In this document: positions 11,491-22,927 of the stretch, one piece after another | Layout of the letters: every line of letters begins with the position of its first letter | Numbering within the stretch: the stretch's first letter is position 1 | Assembly (NCBI GenBank): GCA_010094025.1 | Contig: ML991785.1 | Coordinates: 124,001-188,000, forward strand | Source of the DNA: Viridothelium virens | Taxonomy: Eukaryota > Ascomycota > Dothideomycetes > Trypetheliales > Trypetheliaceae | Reading direction: 5' to 3' | DNA length: 64,000 nucleotides | Program-made: the position numbers and the translations under genes | The notes under the pieces: generated by a model | The model's input: only the letters and a program-made list of their open reading frames with translations | Database searches by the model: none | Told to the model about the DNA's origin: nothing

Positions 11491-12156
11491 AATTTCTGGC
11501 ATCGTTGGCATTCTCAAGGCTAACTTCACCGACTAAAGAAGGTGCCGGTACTGTAAGTTTTGAGCAAAATCGGCATCATGGGAATGAGCGTTGTGTGTTA
11601 AGCGATTGGCACGCAATGAGATTTCCAATAACGGGAAGTAGCGGATCCAACCTCACAGACGTTGCTGGGCAGTGGAAGTGCTTTGTCGATATAAGTTGTT
11701 GAACAGTTACGAAGAAACAATGTTGTCAATGGATGGTATTTATCAATGGTTGAAAGAGAGAAATTGAGAAGTTAGTAATGCACTGGGTTGTCCAATACGT
11801 ATAGCCATGGAACATGTAAGTTGCTTGACGTAGGTAGCCTTTCCTTATCACTCGCTAATATCTACCACAGGAGACGAATCTACATCTCCATTACTGTCAT
11901 CATGTCAAAAGCGATGATACACCAACATCGTCACTGCGTTCTGCTACGACAGACTCAATTGTCTCACGAACCCCCTATGTCTAAATACAAACAACGAAGC
12001 GAAAGACATGCGTTCCCAATTCACCCTATGCCAAAAGCCTTGTCCAAAATCGAAAAGTGGCGTAAAGGTGTAAATGCGACAAATGCGAGAGATCCGATAA
12101 ATGCGTAAAAGCCGCTGGACATGACACAGAATAGAACGCGTACAGCCATGCAACGC
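11491..12156. other. Convergent intergenic spacer
   Basis: This is the 3' region of the NLR and of the ferric reductase. No gene was seen; short frames at 11505-11702 and 11788-12108 carry no recognisable motif. Confidence 0.45.
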
Positions 12157-13923
12157 TTACCACGTAAACGCATTTTCTACAAAATCGATGTTCCCCCTCT
12201 CATACCGCACCCGCGCCGCCCTCCGGACATCATCACTCAGACTGCCCGTCCCACACACCGACACGGCCATGGCGCCAATCTGGCCCTCCTGCTCCGCCTG
12301 CACCAAAGCATCCACATTCGGCTTCCCAGGAAACATCTGAACGCTACTCGAGGGCGAATGGATCTCCTTGGTACTCCGAGGCCGCGTAACAAAGAGCAGG
12401 ATCTTGAGGATCTCGCGCCGGCGCTCCATGCTGAGGATCTGCGTCATCCAGGGCCGTATCCACTCGAGGTGCTCGGGCGACTGGATGATCCAGACGAGGA
12501 CGAGCTTGCGGGTAGCGACGGTGCCGTTGGCGTGGCCGGCGACGAGGTCGCGCACGTGCGGCACCTGGTGCGTGATGCCGATGCCGGCGGCGAAGAGCAT
12601 GACAGTGCCGTAGGAGCGCAGGCTCTGGCTGCCGTACGGGCCCTCGACGAAGGCCGAGGCGATGTATTTGCCGTTGGGAGAGGCGCTGGCTTTGTTGTAG
12701 AGTTTCTCGGTGAAGCCGGTGCGACGGCGGATGACAAAGGACATGGAGGTTTTGCGGAAGCGGAGGAGGTCTTCGCTGCTCATGGGGAGCTTTTCGGTGC
12801 TGAGGTCGGTTTCTTCGTCGGACCAGGCGAGGGAGAAGGGGTGCGACATCCAAAGGCCAATAGAAGGCATATAGAGGTAGGCGTGCTGACCGGGCGTAAA
12901 TTTCCAGGGACGTGCCATGTGTAAGGTGACCTTGACGGCATCTCCAGGGAGAACGTCGACTTCGGCTTTGGTGCCACCACGACCGACATTGCGGATAATA
13001 ATAATGGCAAGGCGAGCAAAGCGGTCAACTGCCCAAGCTGCGACGATGACGTAGAGCAACGGCATCTGTGGGCTTCCCTGAAGATGGTACCAAAGGGCGG
13101 CCACAGAAACGATAACAAGGGCAATATGGAGGTGGAGGAAGACCTCGTAGAAGGCGTGGCGGACGGGTGAAGGCGACTGGAGCAAAATAACCAAGAAGGC
13201 AAAGCCAGCGACGACTCCTGTTATGATCATCTGTTCCTTCATAGCCTTGTTGAAGTACGACCAGCCGGCCATTTGAACCTTTGGAATGACGTAGCCAAGG
13301 GAGTGAGCAATGCCTTCCAGGACAACAATCCGACCGAACCAGCGGTGGTACATGTTGAAGGTGTCAAAGGGAATGTCGAGTATTTTGATCAAGGGGTTGG
13401 AGCGTCCAGCCATAATGAACAAGGGGATCATGTTCATGACTGAGAGAGTACCAGTGCGATTGCGGAACAGCTGGCCAACTTGAGCCTCATTTCCAGACCA
13501 GGGAAGATCGATTACGCAGAAAGCGACATTGACAGCGAAATAACCGATGAGGAAAAAGGCCTGGAGACGGGTCGGGAGAGTTCCCATGTTGACAGCACGG
13601 GACAGCATGAACTCCCGATTGTGACGTTTCCGAGATATTGGGGCATCAAAGACGTAGCGTTTGAGCGTGGCAGTGGTCGTATTCGGTGCGGCGAAGAAGC
13701 GTTGGGTATCATTGTTGAGGCAGGCGATAGTTCGTAGATATCCATTGACGTACTTGTAAACCCGCCAGAACAGGAGCAGACCGACAGCGACTGCCAAGAT
13801 GAGGAATAACCACATCACCAACCTCCAATTTTCTGTATCTGCCGGACCACCATCATCTTCAGCAACGACAAGTTGGGCGGCAACTGCGAAGGATGCCCAT
13901 CGTAGGACAGATCGTGAATTCAT
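12157..13923 (-). CDS. Ferric reductase / NADPH oxidase-like transmembrane oxidoreductase
   Basis: A single-exon gene of 588 aa. I start at the ATG at 13923, which opens a signal-peptide-like N-terminus (MNSRSVLRWASFAVAAQLVVA); the frame is open 39 codons further up. The transmembrane ferric-reductase domain carries two H-x13-H pairs, about H193/H207 (in HRWFGRIVVLEGIAH) and H266/H280, expected to hold two b-type hemes. FAD binding is marked by the HPFS motif at 361-364. NADPH binding is shown by FVEGPYG (about 426-431), AAGIGIT and the late CGTGSL. The family passes electrons from cytosolic NADPH across the plasma membrane to Fe(III)/Cu(II) chelates; NOX enzymes are relatives, but the length and motifs favour FRE. 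I see no clear iron-regulatory GATA pair upstream. Confidence 0.93.
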   Translation of the reverse strand: MNSRSVLRWASFAVAAQLVVAEDDGGPADTENWRLVMWLFLILAVAVGLLLFWRVYKYVNGYLRTIACLNNDTQRFFAAPNTTTATLKRYVFDAPISRKRHNREFMLSRAVNMGTLPTRLQAFFLIGYFAVNVAFCVIDLPWSGNEAQVGQLFRNRTGTLSVMNMIPLFIMAGRSNPLIKILDIPFDTFNMYHRWFGRIVVLEGIAHSLGYVIPKVQMAGWSYFNKAMKEQMIITGVVAGFAFLVILLQSPSPVRHAFYEVFLHLHIALVIVSVAALWYHLQGSPQMPLLYVIVAAWAVDRFARLAIIIIRNVGRGGTKAEVDVLPGDAVKVTLHMARPWKFTPGQHAYLYMPSIGLWMSHPFSLAWSDEETDLSTEKLPMSSEDLLRFRKTSMSFVIRRRTGFTEKLYNKASASPNGKYIASAFVEGPYGSQSLRSYGTVMLFAAGIGITHQVPHVRDLVAGHANGTVATRKLVLVWIIQSPEHLEWIRPWMTQILSMERRREILKILLFVTRPRSTKEIHSPSSSVQMFPGKPNVDALVQAEQEGQIGAMAVSVCGTGSLSDDVRRAARVRYERGNIDFVENAFTW

Positions 13924-16004
13924 GGTCGAAGTGGATGTCAGTACTTTTTTGATGTCGAGATAGAAAATTTCAGGTCGATCGTCAGCGTTGATGAAGTTGT
14001 TAGAATGCAAATGCCTGAATAGCCAGCAGCCAGGCGACAAAAAGCGTGGCTCGTGTTAAGTAACCGGGGTCAAGCGAATGAGTGACTGCGAGGTCAGATG
14101 TCTTTGAAAGAATCGAAAGAACAAAGGCTCAATAAGAAACTATTGATTTCTTTGAGCAAGTGTGATATCAGGACAGGCGGAACCGTGAAGGGCGGACGAG
14201 AACGATTCACTGGTAAGCAGCCTGGCGAAGAAAGGAAGAGGGCTTCGTAGAAGCCTGAATGAGAGAACGCTGTCCGCTTGGGACGCAGATTTGAGGCTGG
14301 GCAAAGCTACAGAAGAGAGTGGGAGGGCGTGATGGCGATATGAGTAAAAGCACCGCCCAGTACAACGACGACGCCAGCGGTCATAATCAGAACGGGGAAT
14401 TGAGGTGGATGCAGATTAATGAAGGTAGGGGTAGTCGGGAAGCTAAATGCCGGAAAGAATAGAGGCGTGGAGGGCAGGATATTTGACGGCATCGACATTC
14501 TTGGCGCCTGGCTGGGAGAGAATGAAGCTGGTGGAGAGGGGCGAACAAGGAGGGACGGCGGTGCTAACCCTCAAACAGGCCTGGGCGGGGCCAAACAAGG
14601 CGCACAAGCAAGGATGATGTGGACTGGCTCGTTTCCATGCGTCAGTGAACGCGGTGGCCGTTGAGGGGCCCCCCAGAAGGCGCCCTCCTTCATCAGATCG
14701 AAGCAAAAGTTAGGAGAGTGGTCAGCGAATCGGGCGCGTCAGCGGGTCAAAGCCAAGGGTCGAGGTCGAAGCCAGAGCAGACGAGTGTGCCATAGGTTGA
14801 TCGCTGCAGGGGTTGACGCAGGCACCGAACATCCTGAGCCACCCATTGCACCCCGGAACCGCCGCCTTCGCAGGGGTAAGGTTTTGTCGATGCCCGGTCT
14901 AGCCGTTTCACGAGAATTAACTCACCTCCACTCAATCGCTACCATCGGTCTCACCACCTCCTCCATTCCACCACTTAGCACCGCCGTTCCAAGCAGTTCA
15001 GCAAACAGTCTCGCCTGGCCCGATGATCCTGCTCGTCAGGATAGTGGTGACGGGCAGGTGGCATTGGTTGGTACATGGATAGCTATGGGAATCGATACCT
15101 CGGGTTGGCGAGGGAAAAGTGGCGTCGTTCTTTATCTTATCGCTTGAACCACCCGACTGGGCACCCGATTGGGCAGCCGCTGCCTTTTCGCAGAGTGGCT
15201 CCCTTGTCTTATCCACTATCAACACCTGGGCCACCAACCTACCATACAACCACACAACCACGTATTTCATGTATCACCAGACAGTTTTCAATTGCATGGT
15301 TCTCCAGAGCCGCATTGCGTCGTCAGACTATGGTACCTTATTAGATCAGGTCATCTGATTCAAGCGTTCAACGTCTCATCGATCTTTGCTGTCGACGACT
15401 TGTATGGCCGATGCTCGCCCCGTTTACCCAGGGCGCCAGCGTGCGCATCTACAAGAAACGGCTCCAGATCGCGACCACTATACTGAAGACGCGTGTATGA
15501 TCACGCCAAATCCCTCATAAATCTCGTCTTAACCTGTTTCGATGTTACCGAGCTGGCTTGTGCTCTGCACAACTCTCTCCTACCTTCTTCAGGGATGTTG
15601 TGACAAATTCGGTATCAGAGCTTTGAGTCAGCCACCCTACTCCACATACAGCACATTTGCTTTCAAATGAACTCTTGAAAGAGCCGTCCCTATATTGCCA
15701 CTATTTTGATCAAACGTCGTTCCAGGTTCGTTCCTGCTGTGTTTGCGTTCGTCACCTATTTCGGATTGAGGCTCCTGTCTCCTTGCATTGTTATCCACTA
15801 CCATGTCGACTTGCATGAATCTCGCAGTTTATTTGCGGAGGATATCCCATTCAAGAGCAAAGAAAATCCCGCAAAGACCCCATGACGACTGAAACCCCAA
15901 CACCGACAGTCGACTGTGCGAACGTCCGCCAATCCTATGCCTGATTCCTACGAACGTTGGGTCCCAAAGTTGGTCATCATTACATCTGCCTTCATGCCTG
16001 AGAC
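13924..16004. other. Intergenic 2.1 kb, no gene recognised
   Basis: This is upstream of the ferric reductase and downstream of the large unknown gene. Frames of up to 120 codons occur on both strands (for example 14785-15147), but none has a motif or a believable exon chain. Confidence 0.4.
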
Positions 16005-18719
16005 TCATGCCAAGCACAATTCGTCATCGTTCTCGCTATTTCTCCCCAGTATACACAATCTTTTGACCTGCATTTGCCTTCGGGCCCGCAATTTGTCTCT
16101 GGCGCGACGTTTTTGGTAGCGCTTTGTAGTAGCATTATCTGATAAGCTCTGCCATTGCGCGGCGAATAGGCCTTCACAAAGTTCATCTTCGACGTCGTTC
16201 GCGTTTGCAAAGTCGTAATCGTCAACCTCAATTTCGTATTTACCACTTTGATCGCTTATACGCGGCATTTGTTCTTCCACACACTCTGTTTCATTCAGAC
16301 CGTTTCCTGCGCTTTTGTTGTTGGTTTCGTGCCAATTTTGCACACAACGTATGTCCAAGCGCTCGTCATCTGCCGATGGCGACACGCAGGAGCTCAGTGT
16401 GGGACAGTCCCCACAGTAGGGGCTCGATGGTATGATCTCTAAATCTGCCTCGTCCACTTGATTGTCTTCCTCGTCGACAATACTCGACACGTCACCGTAT
16501 ATGTTGTCTGCGTCGAGATGATCCCCAAGAATGTCGTGGTCTTCCATGTGCGTGTTCGTCTCACCAGCGGGTGTTACCAAAATCCATTCACATATCCCCT
16601 CCTCCCATCGGTAACCATCTCGGCTTTGATGGTGTGGCTCTCTACGTCTCTTGACGGGGGTTGTCGTAGCCCATAGTAGGCCGTGTCCTCTTACCGAAGC
16701 TTCAGCACGACGGATAAGAGCTTGACAATTTGGACCGGCATCGAAATGGTGCACAAAGTAAAGGGCACTGTCCAATGCAAGCCGCTGGAGAAACGAAGCA
16801 GAGCTTGAATCCAAGTCATCCCGGCTTGGAGAAAGAAGCCTTTCAACCAAGCCTTGTAGGTGAGCGGAGCCGTTACTACGAACAGTCCGGCCGCAGCATC
16901 GAGCGATCGAACAGATTGTTTCGGACAAGATAACGCTCACTTCTAAATCTGGTCCAGCCAAGCGTACGCTCTCTAGCTCTTGAATGGCTACGACGCACCC
17001 TTCCACACCAAATACTGTGGTATCATGAGGTTGAGGTTCGAGGCTAATTTGCAACAGAAGTTCGGCCACCAGCAGGTTCAGCGAACGCCGGATTGATGCA
17101 GCGTGGCGTTCATCGGAACACAATTCACTGTGTCTAAGTTTTCCCAACGATGCTGCGACGCTAATGGCAGCGCTGTGAATAAGCCACCGAGGCGTAGCAA
17201 CAGTGTTCTGGTCCATAAGCAAATTCCCGGGACCCTGAGTATCAGAAGGCGCGCTGCAACCTCCCAATAAAGCGGTCGCGGACAATGATGTCACCAGGCT
17301 TGATATTGTATTGCTCAAGGCCTCCGTATCATTTGTAGGTAAGTTCTTACTCATATCTTCCCGAGAAGTTTTCAAGTCACAAGCGGACTGCAGTACTGAG
17401 AGTGTCAGATGAGCGGCAGCATCGCAAGCTTGATTCCCCGTTGAAAGCGACATGAGGACAGTGGCCCATAGCTTCAGCATTCGCTGTTTTGAGGCCCATT
17501 CGATAGGGTATCTTCCGCTTGCAAATAAGCCGCTTAATTGTCTCATTTGGAACGCGGATGAGCATCTGCGCCGGGAATAATCATCCAGAAATCTCATGGC
17601 TTTTTCCAGATGTGTCTCAGTACTTTTACTCTTATTTTCGCTCGAAGTGTAACTCTGCCGCAAGAATGCTTCGAGAAGTCTTTGACTTTCTAGAAAGGTG
17701 CCGTACGTTATGGTGGAATTAACAAGCCTGTCAATTGTGATCCAATCAAGCCGCCTGTTACGTATTGCTCGGCCAATCAAGTCGATGCCATGTGCACGAG
17801 TGACAACCCTTAATGAGTTCCATCCGCTGCCGGTACTTGGCTCGAGAGTCTCCAAATCATTGTATACCTCCGACTGCACGTCAGTCTTGTCATCAGGGTC
17901 TGCATCTTTCCTCCACTCGGTCTCGGCTTGTATGTAGGTAGATACACTCCGCAGACAGGACGAGAGCAGTGATTGAGCTCCTACTCTTTGCTGGTGACCG
18001 GGTACCCCCGTGCGTTCAAGAAATTCTCCTGTCGCCCTCCACAACCCATCATCAGGTTGGGCGCCCTGCCGGCCATATCGATTCTTAGATTTTAGGCGCC
18101 TGCGAGCGTTATTAAAGTGCCCGTGTAGCTCATTGCCATGTCCCATGACATGTTCCTCGCAACACTCTTCCAATGTGGTTTCCTGGCTGTCGATTTCCCG
18201 GTCTCCTCGATCATGTACCACGTTGTCTATTACCTGGGAGCTGCGTGATATGTACGGTGTCGGTACGAATACGCATCCAGCCGCTGGGTTGCCCATTCCA
18301 TCCTCGGAATTCCATGTTCCTGGGCTTATTCTTGCTTCCTTACGTGTTTTGCTTGTATACTGATGCTTGAGCTTTCTTCTCTTGTCAAATAACCCTTCAC
18401 CGCAATTCGTATCTGCAGGATGCTTCTGGCCCGAGTTTGAGGAAGTTGTATAGTCCTTTTCGGTGCGCATACATGCAACGCCTTGCTTAGATGATCTCTG
18501 ACCATCTTTACAGTATTGGAGTCGCGAGTCCTTCTCTGCCTGTTCTCTTCGTGATTGCTCAAGCCTGAGCACCAGTGAACGGAGGAGTCGGTTACAGCGG
18601 GCGGCTGTCCAAGGAAGCTTGTTGGCTGCATGTGGGACATTGGTGCGGTATTTCTCATTTTCTGGCTCCGAGAAACGACTATCAAATCCGCCGGGATGCA
18701 TTGCCGGAGGAGTGATCAT
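16005..18719 (-). CDS. Large protein of unknown function, probably nuclear
   Basis: A single long frame of 904 aa from the ATG at 18719. The frame stays open 34 codons further up, but only with a GTG at its head, so the first exon could also lie upstream. I do not recognise the family. Visible features: a basic, charged N-terminal helix (KLPWTAARCNRLLRSLVLRL at about 33-52); low-complexity Ser/Lys stretches with short basic clusters (DKRRKLK) that could be nuclear signals; a central 400-residue alpha-helical region; an acidic Ser/Asp segment (EADLEIIPSSPY); and a basic C-terminal helix (KRRARDKLRARRQ). No membrane segment or signal peptide. Its length, and the absence of stops over 2.7 kb in a stop-rich region, make it a real gene. 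Confidence 0.75.
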   Translation of the reverse strand: MITPPAMHPGGFDSRFSEPENEKYRTNVPHAANKLPWTAARCNRLLRSLVLRLEQSRREQAEKDSRLQYCKDGQRSSKQGVACMRTEKDYTTSSNSGQKHPADTNCGEGLFDKRRKLKHQYTSKTRKEARISPGTWNSEDGMGNPAAGCVFVPTPYISRSSQVIDNVVHDRGDREIDSQETTLEECCEEHVMGHGNELHGHFNNARRRLKSKNRYGRQGAQPDDGLWRATGEFLERTGVPGHQQRVGAQSLLSSCLRSVSTYIQAETEWRKDADPDDKTDVQSEVYNDLETLEPSTGSGWNSLRVVTRAHGIDLIGRAIRNRRLDWITIDRLVNSTITYGTFLESQRLLEAFLRQSYTSSENKSKSTETHLEKAMRFLDDYSRRRCSSAFQMRQLSGLFASGRYPIEWASKQRMLKLWATVLMSLSTGNQACDAAAHLTLSVLQSACDLKTSREDMSKNLPTNDTEALSNTISSLVTSLSATALLGGCSAPSDTQGPGNLLMDQNTVATPRWLIHSAAISVAASLGKLRHSELCSDERHAASIRRSLNLLVAELLLQISLEPQPHDTTVFGVEGCVVAIQELESVRLAGPDLEVSVILSETICSIARCCGRTVRSNGSAHLQGLVERLLSPSRDDLDSSSASFLQRLALDSALYFVHHFDAGPNCQALIRRAEASVRGHGLLWATTTPVKRRREPHHQSRDGYRWEEGICEWILVTPAGETNTHMEDHDILGDHLDADNIYGDVSSIVDEEDNQVDEADLEIIPSSPYCGDCPTLSSCVSPSADDERLDIRCVQNWHETNNKSAGNGLNETECVEEQMPRISDQSGKYEIEVDDYDFANANDVEDELCEGLFAAQWQSLSDNATTKRYQKRRARDKLRARRQMQVKRLCILGRNSENDDELCLA

Positions 18720-21224
18720 GCTTCGAAGAGCATCTTGCCGGTCTTGGTCATAGGAATCTATTACAGGTGAAGAGGGTGCTGAAAAGCGAATGGCGAGAAA
18801 TTGCGAGATGTCGCGATACACGAATTCGGATTACATCGCTGGTGGGAAGCTGGGAAGCGTTAGTCGTGTTGCAGAGGTAATGTTTGCGTTCGTCAACAAG
18901 TCTTGATGCTGATCAACGGAGCTAGGGACTCTTGGGACAAAAACTTGGCAAACTTCTGCGACGCTCTACCTCGCGTGCCTCGCACGCCTCGTTACGTCTT
19001 CCTGCAATCAAGGATGATAATTCCAAGACTTCCAATTATCTTCGCGAATACACCTCGTGACCCCGAAATGGGAGTCGCTGAATATAATGCAATCTCACTC
19101 CATTATTCTATTACCAGCATGTGTAAAGAGAGAATATATATCACATTGTTGGCGACTTTCCACCTGGTCAATTCCCTACCTGGCTTTCCTAACACAATGC
19201 TTGAAGAAGACTGGTATGCCAAGCTAAGAAGACTTGAATGATTGAGAATATCCATGTTCGAAATGCGAGGAGACGCCGTACTTCCCAGGGAAGCTTTCTC
19301 TAGTTTGACCCATCAACGCATGTCCGTGTGCCCTCCCTCACAAACGTACTCGAGGTTCCTGGCTGCTGTTAAAAGATAGTGTTCTATACAATTGTCATGA
19401 AGAGTCTTCATATTTCCTGTGCCTTTTCTCCCATCACCGTCATTCGGATACGCGTTCCTAAAGTAGGTGTAGGGTATTTTTCTTTAATCTCACATACTCA
19501 CAGATCGAACACGGAGATGAAATTTACACACTCCTCTCTCTTCCCACCCGCCACAAATCATGCCCAATTGTATTGCAAATCAAAACTATGCTCAGTCTCT
19601 CTTCTCATAGTCATGGTTAATCTAAAGGCATTAGCACATACCTCGCATCTACGGGAGGATATAATGCTTAGTACAGCCGAAGCATGCAGATTTCGATATT
19701 TACGCAAGCGCTGACACCCAAACCAAATGCTCGTCACAGTGGCTGGATACTTTCAAGGGGACTCTAGTGAGGTACGCTTTTCAGAGTCAATCTTTGACGC
19801 GCAAGCGTTCTATTATCTCCCAGCAGACTAGCCTTTAGCACGTTCATCGGTCGATCAAAACTACCTACCGAATTGAGAAAGGATGTTGTGATTATCCTGC
19901 ACGCTGACGGCTAGGCTTGAGACAGGTTACGCGTCTTTTCTAGGCTTCAAAGCTACTGAATACTCAATCTACCAGGAAGAGCTGAAGAACAGCCCGAAGG
20001 AAACCTGCCAACAGACTAACAAGCGTTAAAGGTTCCTCCAACTGCTTGCCCCAAATTTTCTTTAGATTTGGCTAGCTCCACAGCCAGCGGGCTCTGAAGG
20101 GTCTATGGACCTTACTTGTACTTACGGGCGGCACCATTGGGCAATCAGATATACTTCAAAGGTGATCTGCGAGGGTTTATTCCTCACAGTGGATGGCTCT
20201 CTGGCTTGGACTGCATCAACCTGAGAGTCAAATATCCCCGCGGCCTTGGCAAAAGTTACGCGTTTCGTCTGCACTGCGCCTCCACCATGTTCTAGTACAG
20301 GGTCTTGAATCCGTCGAAAGTGCTCTTCACCGAGCTGAAGGAAGCCAACCATGCGTTATTTGCTTTCAGCGTGGGGTAATTTGCAGCACTACTCCGTATT
20401 GTTGATAAACCTCCATGCTTCAAAGTAAGGCGATCCCGTTATCTTGTATCTGCATGTGGTTACTACATGCTCAATCAAGTGCCGACTGCGCAATGGGGAT
20501 CCCCGATATTTGGAAGCGAAGCGAGCAGTAAGTCGACGCCCGCCAGTTGGGACCCCGTTGCAGCTACGACATAGCAAGGCTAAACCCTGCGCTCAAACCC
20601 TTAATGAAAGAAGTGCGGTGACATGGAGCGAAGAGTGACAGGCGAGCCAGCCTTGGTGCCATATGCTCGACGTCGCACAATAGCTCACACAGAGACATCC
20701 AAAGCTTATAGCAATATCGTTCTTTAGTCTAGCAGGAGCACAAGCTGACGTAGTTGATCGTTCGGCTAGAGACTAGAGATCGGAAAAGGTAAGGCTTCAG
20801 TGCACGGCCTCTCACCGTGCCGCTCTTTCTACGAAGCCATGCCATTTTCGGCTGCGCCAACAACTTTCCTCTATTTTCAACTTACAACAGCCTCTCTTTG
20901 ACTCGTCAACTGGAGGACCAATGCAACAATGTCCAAGTTTGCACAGCATGCATACCGTGCGCCCCAGTCAAGCCAGGTCGACTGTATTGCCCCGCGTATC
21001 GGCCTTCCCTCAAAAAATCCCTACCAGTTGCCAGAACGTGGAAAGTTTAATATCCCCATGAGCCCAAAGTCAGACCCTTGGCTCTGCCCAATTTTGTAAG
21101 ACTCTATGCTTTGTCTCAGCCTTGGGAGCTTGGTGGTTGTTATTAGGGTGTGATCGCTACTTTGAAAAGGACTTATCCTTTCGTAATTCCTCTTGCACCC
21201 CCATCAATACTTCAATCTGCAACG
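18720..21224. other. Intergenic 2.5 kb, no gene recognised
   Basis: The divergent promoter region between the unknown gene and the DOMON-b561 gene. A minus-strand frame at 20122-20352 and a plus-strand frame at 18903-19241 read smoothly as protein but match nothing I know and lack partner exons. Confidence 0.4.
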
Positions 21225-22712
21225 ATGTTCTCACTGCTAGCCGCTTCGCTCCTTGGGCTGGGTAAGATATCTGAAAATAGACCAAACTGTCTACGCTCAT
21301 AAGGCTTCCAGGCTTGATGGTCTCTGCACAAATCACCAAGCATTGCCAGAACGGCGCCTGCTTTAGCCTGAACATCCCCGAAATGACAGCTACAAACGGC
21401 AAGGGAGACATCTACTTTCAAGTCTCTGCACCAACTTCCAACTCATGGGTCGCACTAGCTCAAGGTAGCCATATGGCTAATTCTAGTATATTCGTCGTGT
21501 ATACCAGCAGTGATGGAAAGAATGTGACGCTATCTCCTCGTGCAGGAGTAGGCCACGTCGAACCAAAATCTAGTTTGGGCCCTCAAGTAAGTTTAGTGGC
21601 GGGTTCCGGCGTCGTAAATGGCATTATGACTGCGAACATAAAGTGTATAGTACAATGCGCGAGAGTTTGAAATAGCAAAGGCTGACTTGAACAAGGCTCA
21701 AATTGTGATTCCTGGAGCGGTGGCACTATAGACTTCACCTCAAGTTCCGGTACCTGGATTTGGGCTGTTCGGTCCGGTCCGGCTTTAAACTCGGACGCTA
21801 CTGATCAGTCTCTACTTCAGCACAGTGAAGAAGGGTCCTTCGCCTTCAACTTCACCCAAGCTAGGGGTGGGAACGACGTCAACCCTTTCACAAATCCTTC
21901 GACAACAACCGCTTCAGGTAGTTCTTCGGGTGGCTCTACATCCGCTGGAGGAGGTACTGGACCAGATAGTACTTTTACTGCCAATCACCAGCGTACACGG
22001 AGTATCATCATAGCCCATGGCGTCATGGCCTCCCTTGCATTTGTAATCTTCTTTCCCTTAGGCGCTATCATCATTCGGGCACTCAACTTTCCCGGCTTGA
22101 TATGGCTGCATGCAGCTTTGCAAATGTTTGCATACGTCGTATATGTTCCCGCCGTTGGTCTTGGTTGCTGGATTGCCGTTCATAAAAGATATGTAAGTAG
22201 TCTTGTCACCCGCCCTTCTTGTGTGTGCTCCTCATTCAGAGCTTGCTGTTTCCCCATCGCCTTGATATCCATTGATGGATAGATCAAGACTGATCATCAA
22301 TTTCTAGCTTAACGAGCATCATCCTGCCATCGGTCTCGTCCTCTTTATTCTGCTCATCCTTCAACCCGTCTTCGGCAGTCTCCATCATAATGCCTTCAAA
22401 AAGCAAGGCGGCCGCACCATCTGGTCACATGCTCATCTCTGGCTTGGCCGCGTTATCATTACGCTCGGCATGATCAACGGAGGACTCGGTCTCCTCCTCG
22501 CAGGGAATGCATCTCGTGGACAATACATTGCATACGGCGTCGTCGCCGGAATAATTTGGGTAGCGTATGTTGTTTCTGCTGTCTTCGGTGAATGGAAAAG
22601 AGAGAAAATGGTGCGAGCAGATCCTTCTCCGCAGTCATCCAAGTTCGCATCTGTGGGAGGGGAGTCTGGTAGTCGGGAGCCTACATCACGTGGAGAAGTA
22701 GTTGAAAGATAA
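21225..22712 (+). CDS. DOMON (CDH-type cytochrome) plus cytochrome b561 membrane protein
   Basis: Exons 21225-21261, 21312-21644, 21696-22192 and 22308-22712 total 424 codons including stop. Introns are 50, 51 and 115 bp (GTAAGA, GTATAG and GTAAGT donors). A signal peptide (MFSLLAASLLGLGLMVSA) spans the first join. The extracellular CDH-type cytochrome/DOMON domain shows SHMANSSIFVVY, with the Met a likely heme ligand, SPRAGVGHVEP, and QHSEEGSFAFNFTQA, with the His a likely second ligand. A Ser/Gly linker leads to a b561 core of about five helices with His residues in AHGVMA, LHAALQM, HAHLWLGR and elsewhere. Family members move electrons from cytosolic or ascorbate-like donors to an outer heme, serving metal reduction or oxidative enzymes. 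It is convergent with the formate/nitrite transporter, 215 bp apart. Confidence 0.9.
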
Positions 22713-22927
22713 GTACAACCGGCTGGCGAAGTAAGTCGACTGCTTAAAAAAGATTGATCGTTCGAGCTTTGATGTCTGGCTTTTGGATATTTATTCAAGG
22801 ATGGTGTGTGACGAATCTTTTTTTATTTATAGAATGATATGGCCAATTACGGTATGGATTTCTAGCGCACTTACATAGAATATAGTTCACCCACTATCAT
22901 CAGCGGCTTTTTCTTTTTCTTTTGCTT

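Noticed and set aside
12121-12924. 267-codon plus-strand frame
   Set aside because: Antisense to the reductase NAD-binding region; its His/Arg/Asp-rich content is what the opposite strand of a GC-rich coding exon gives.
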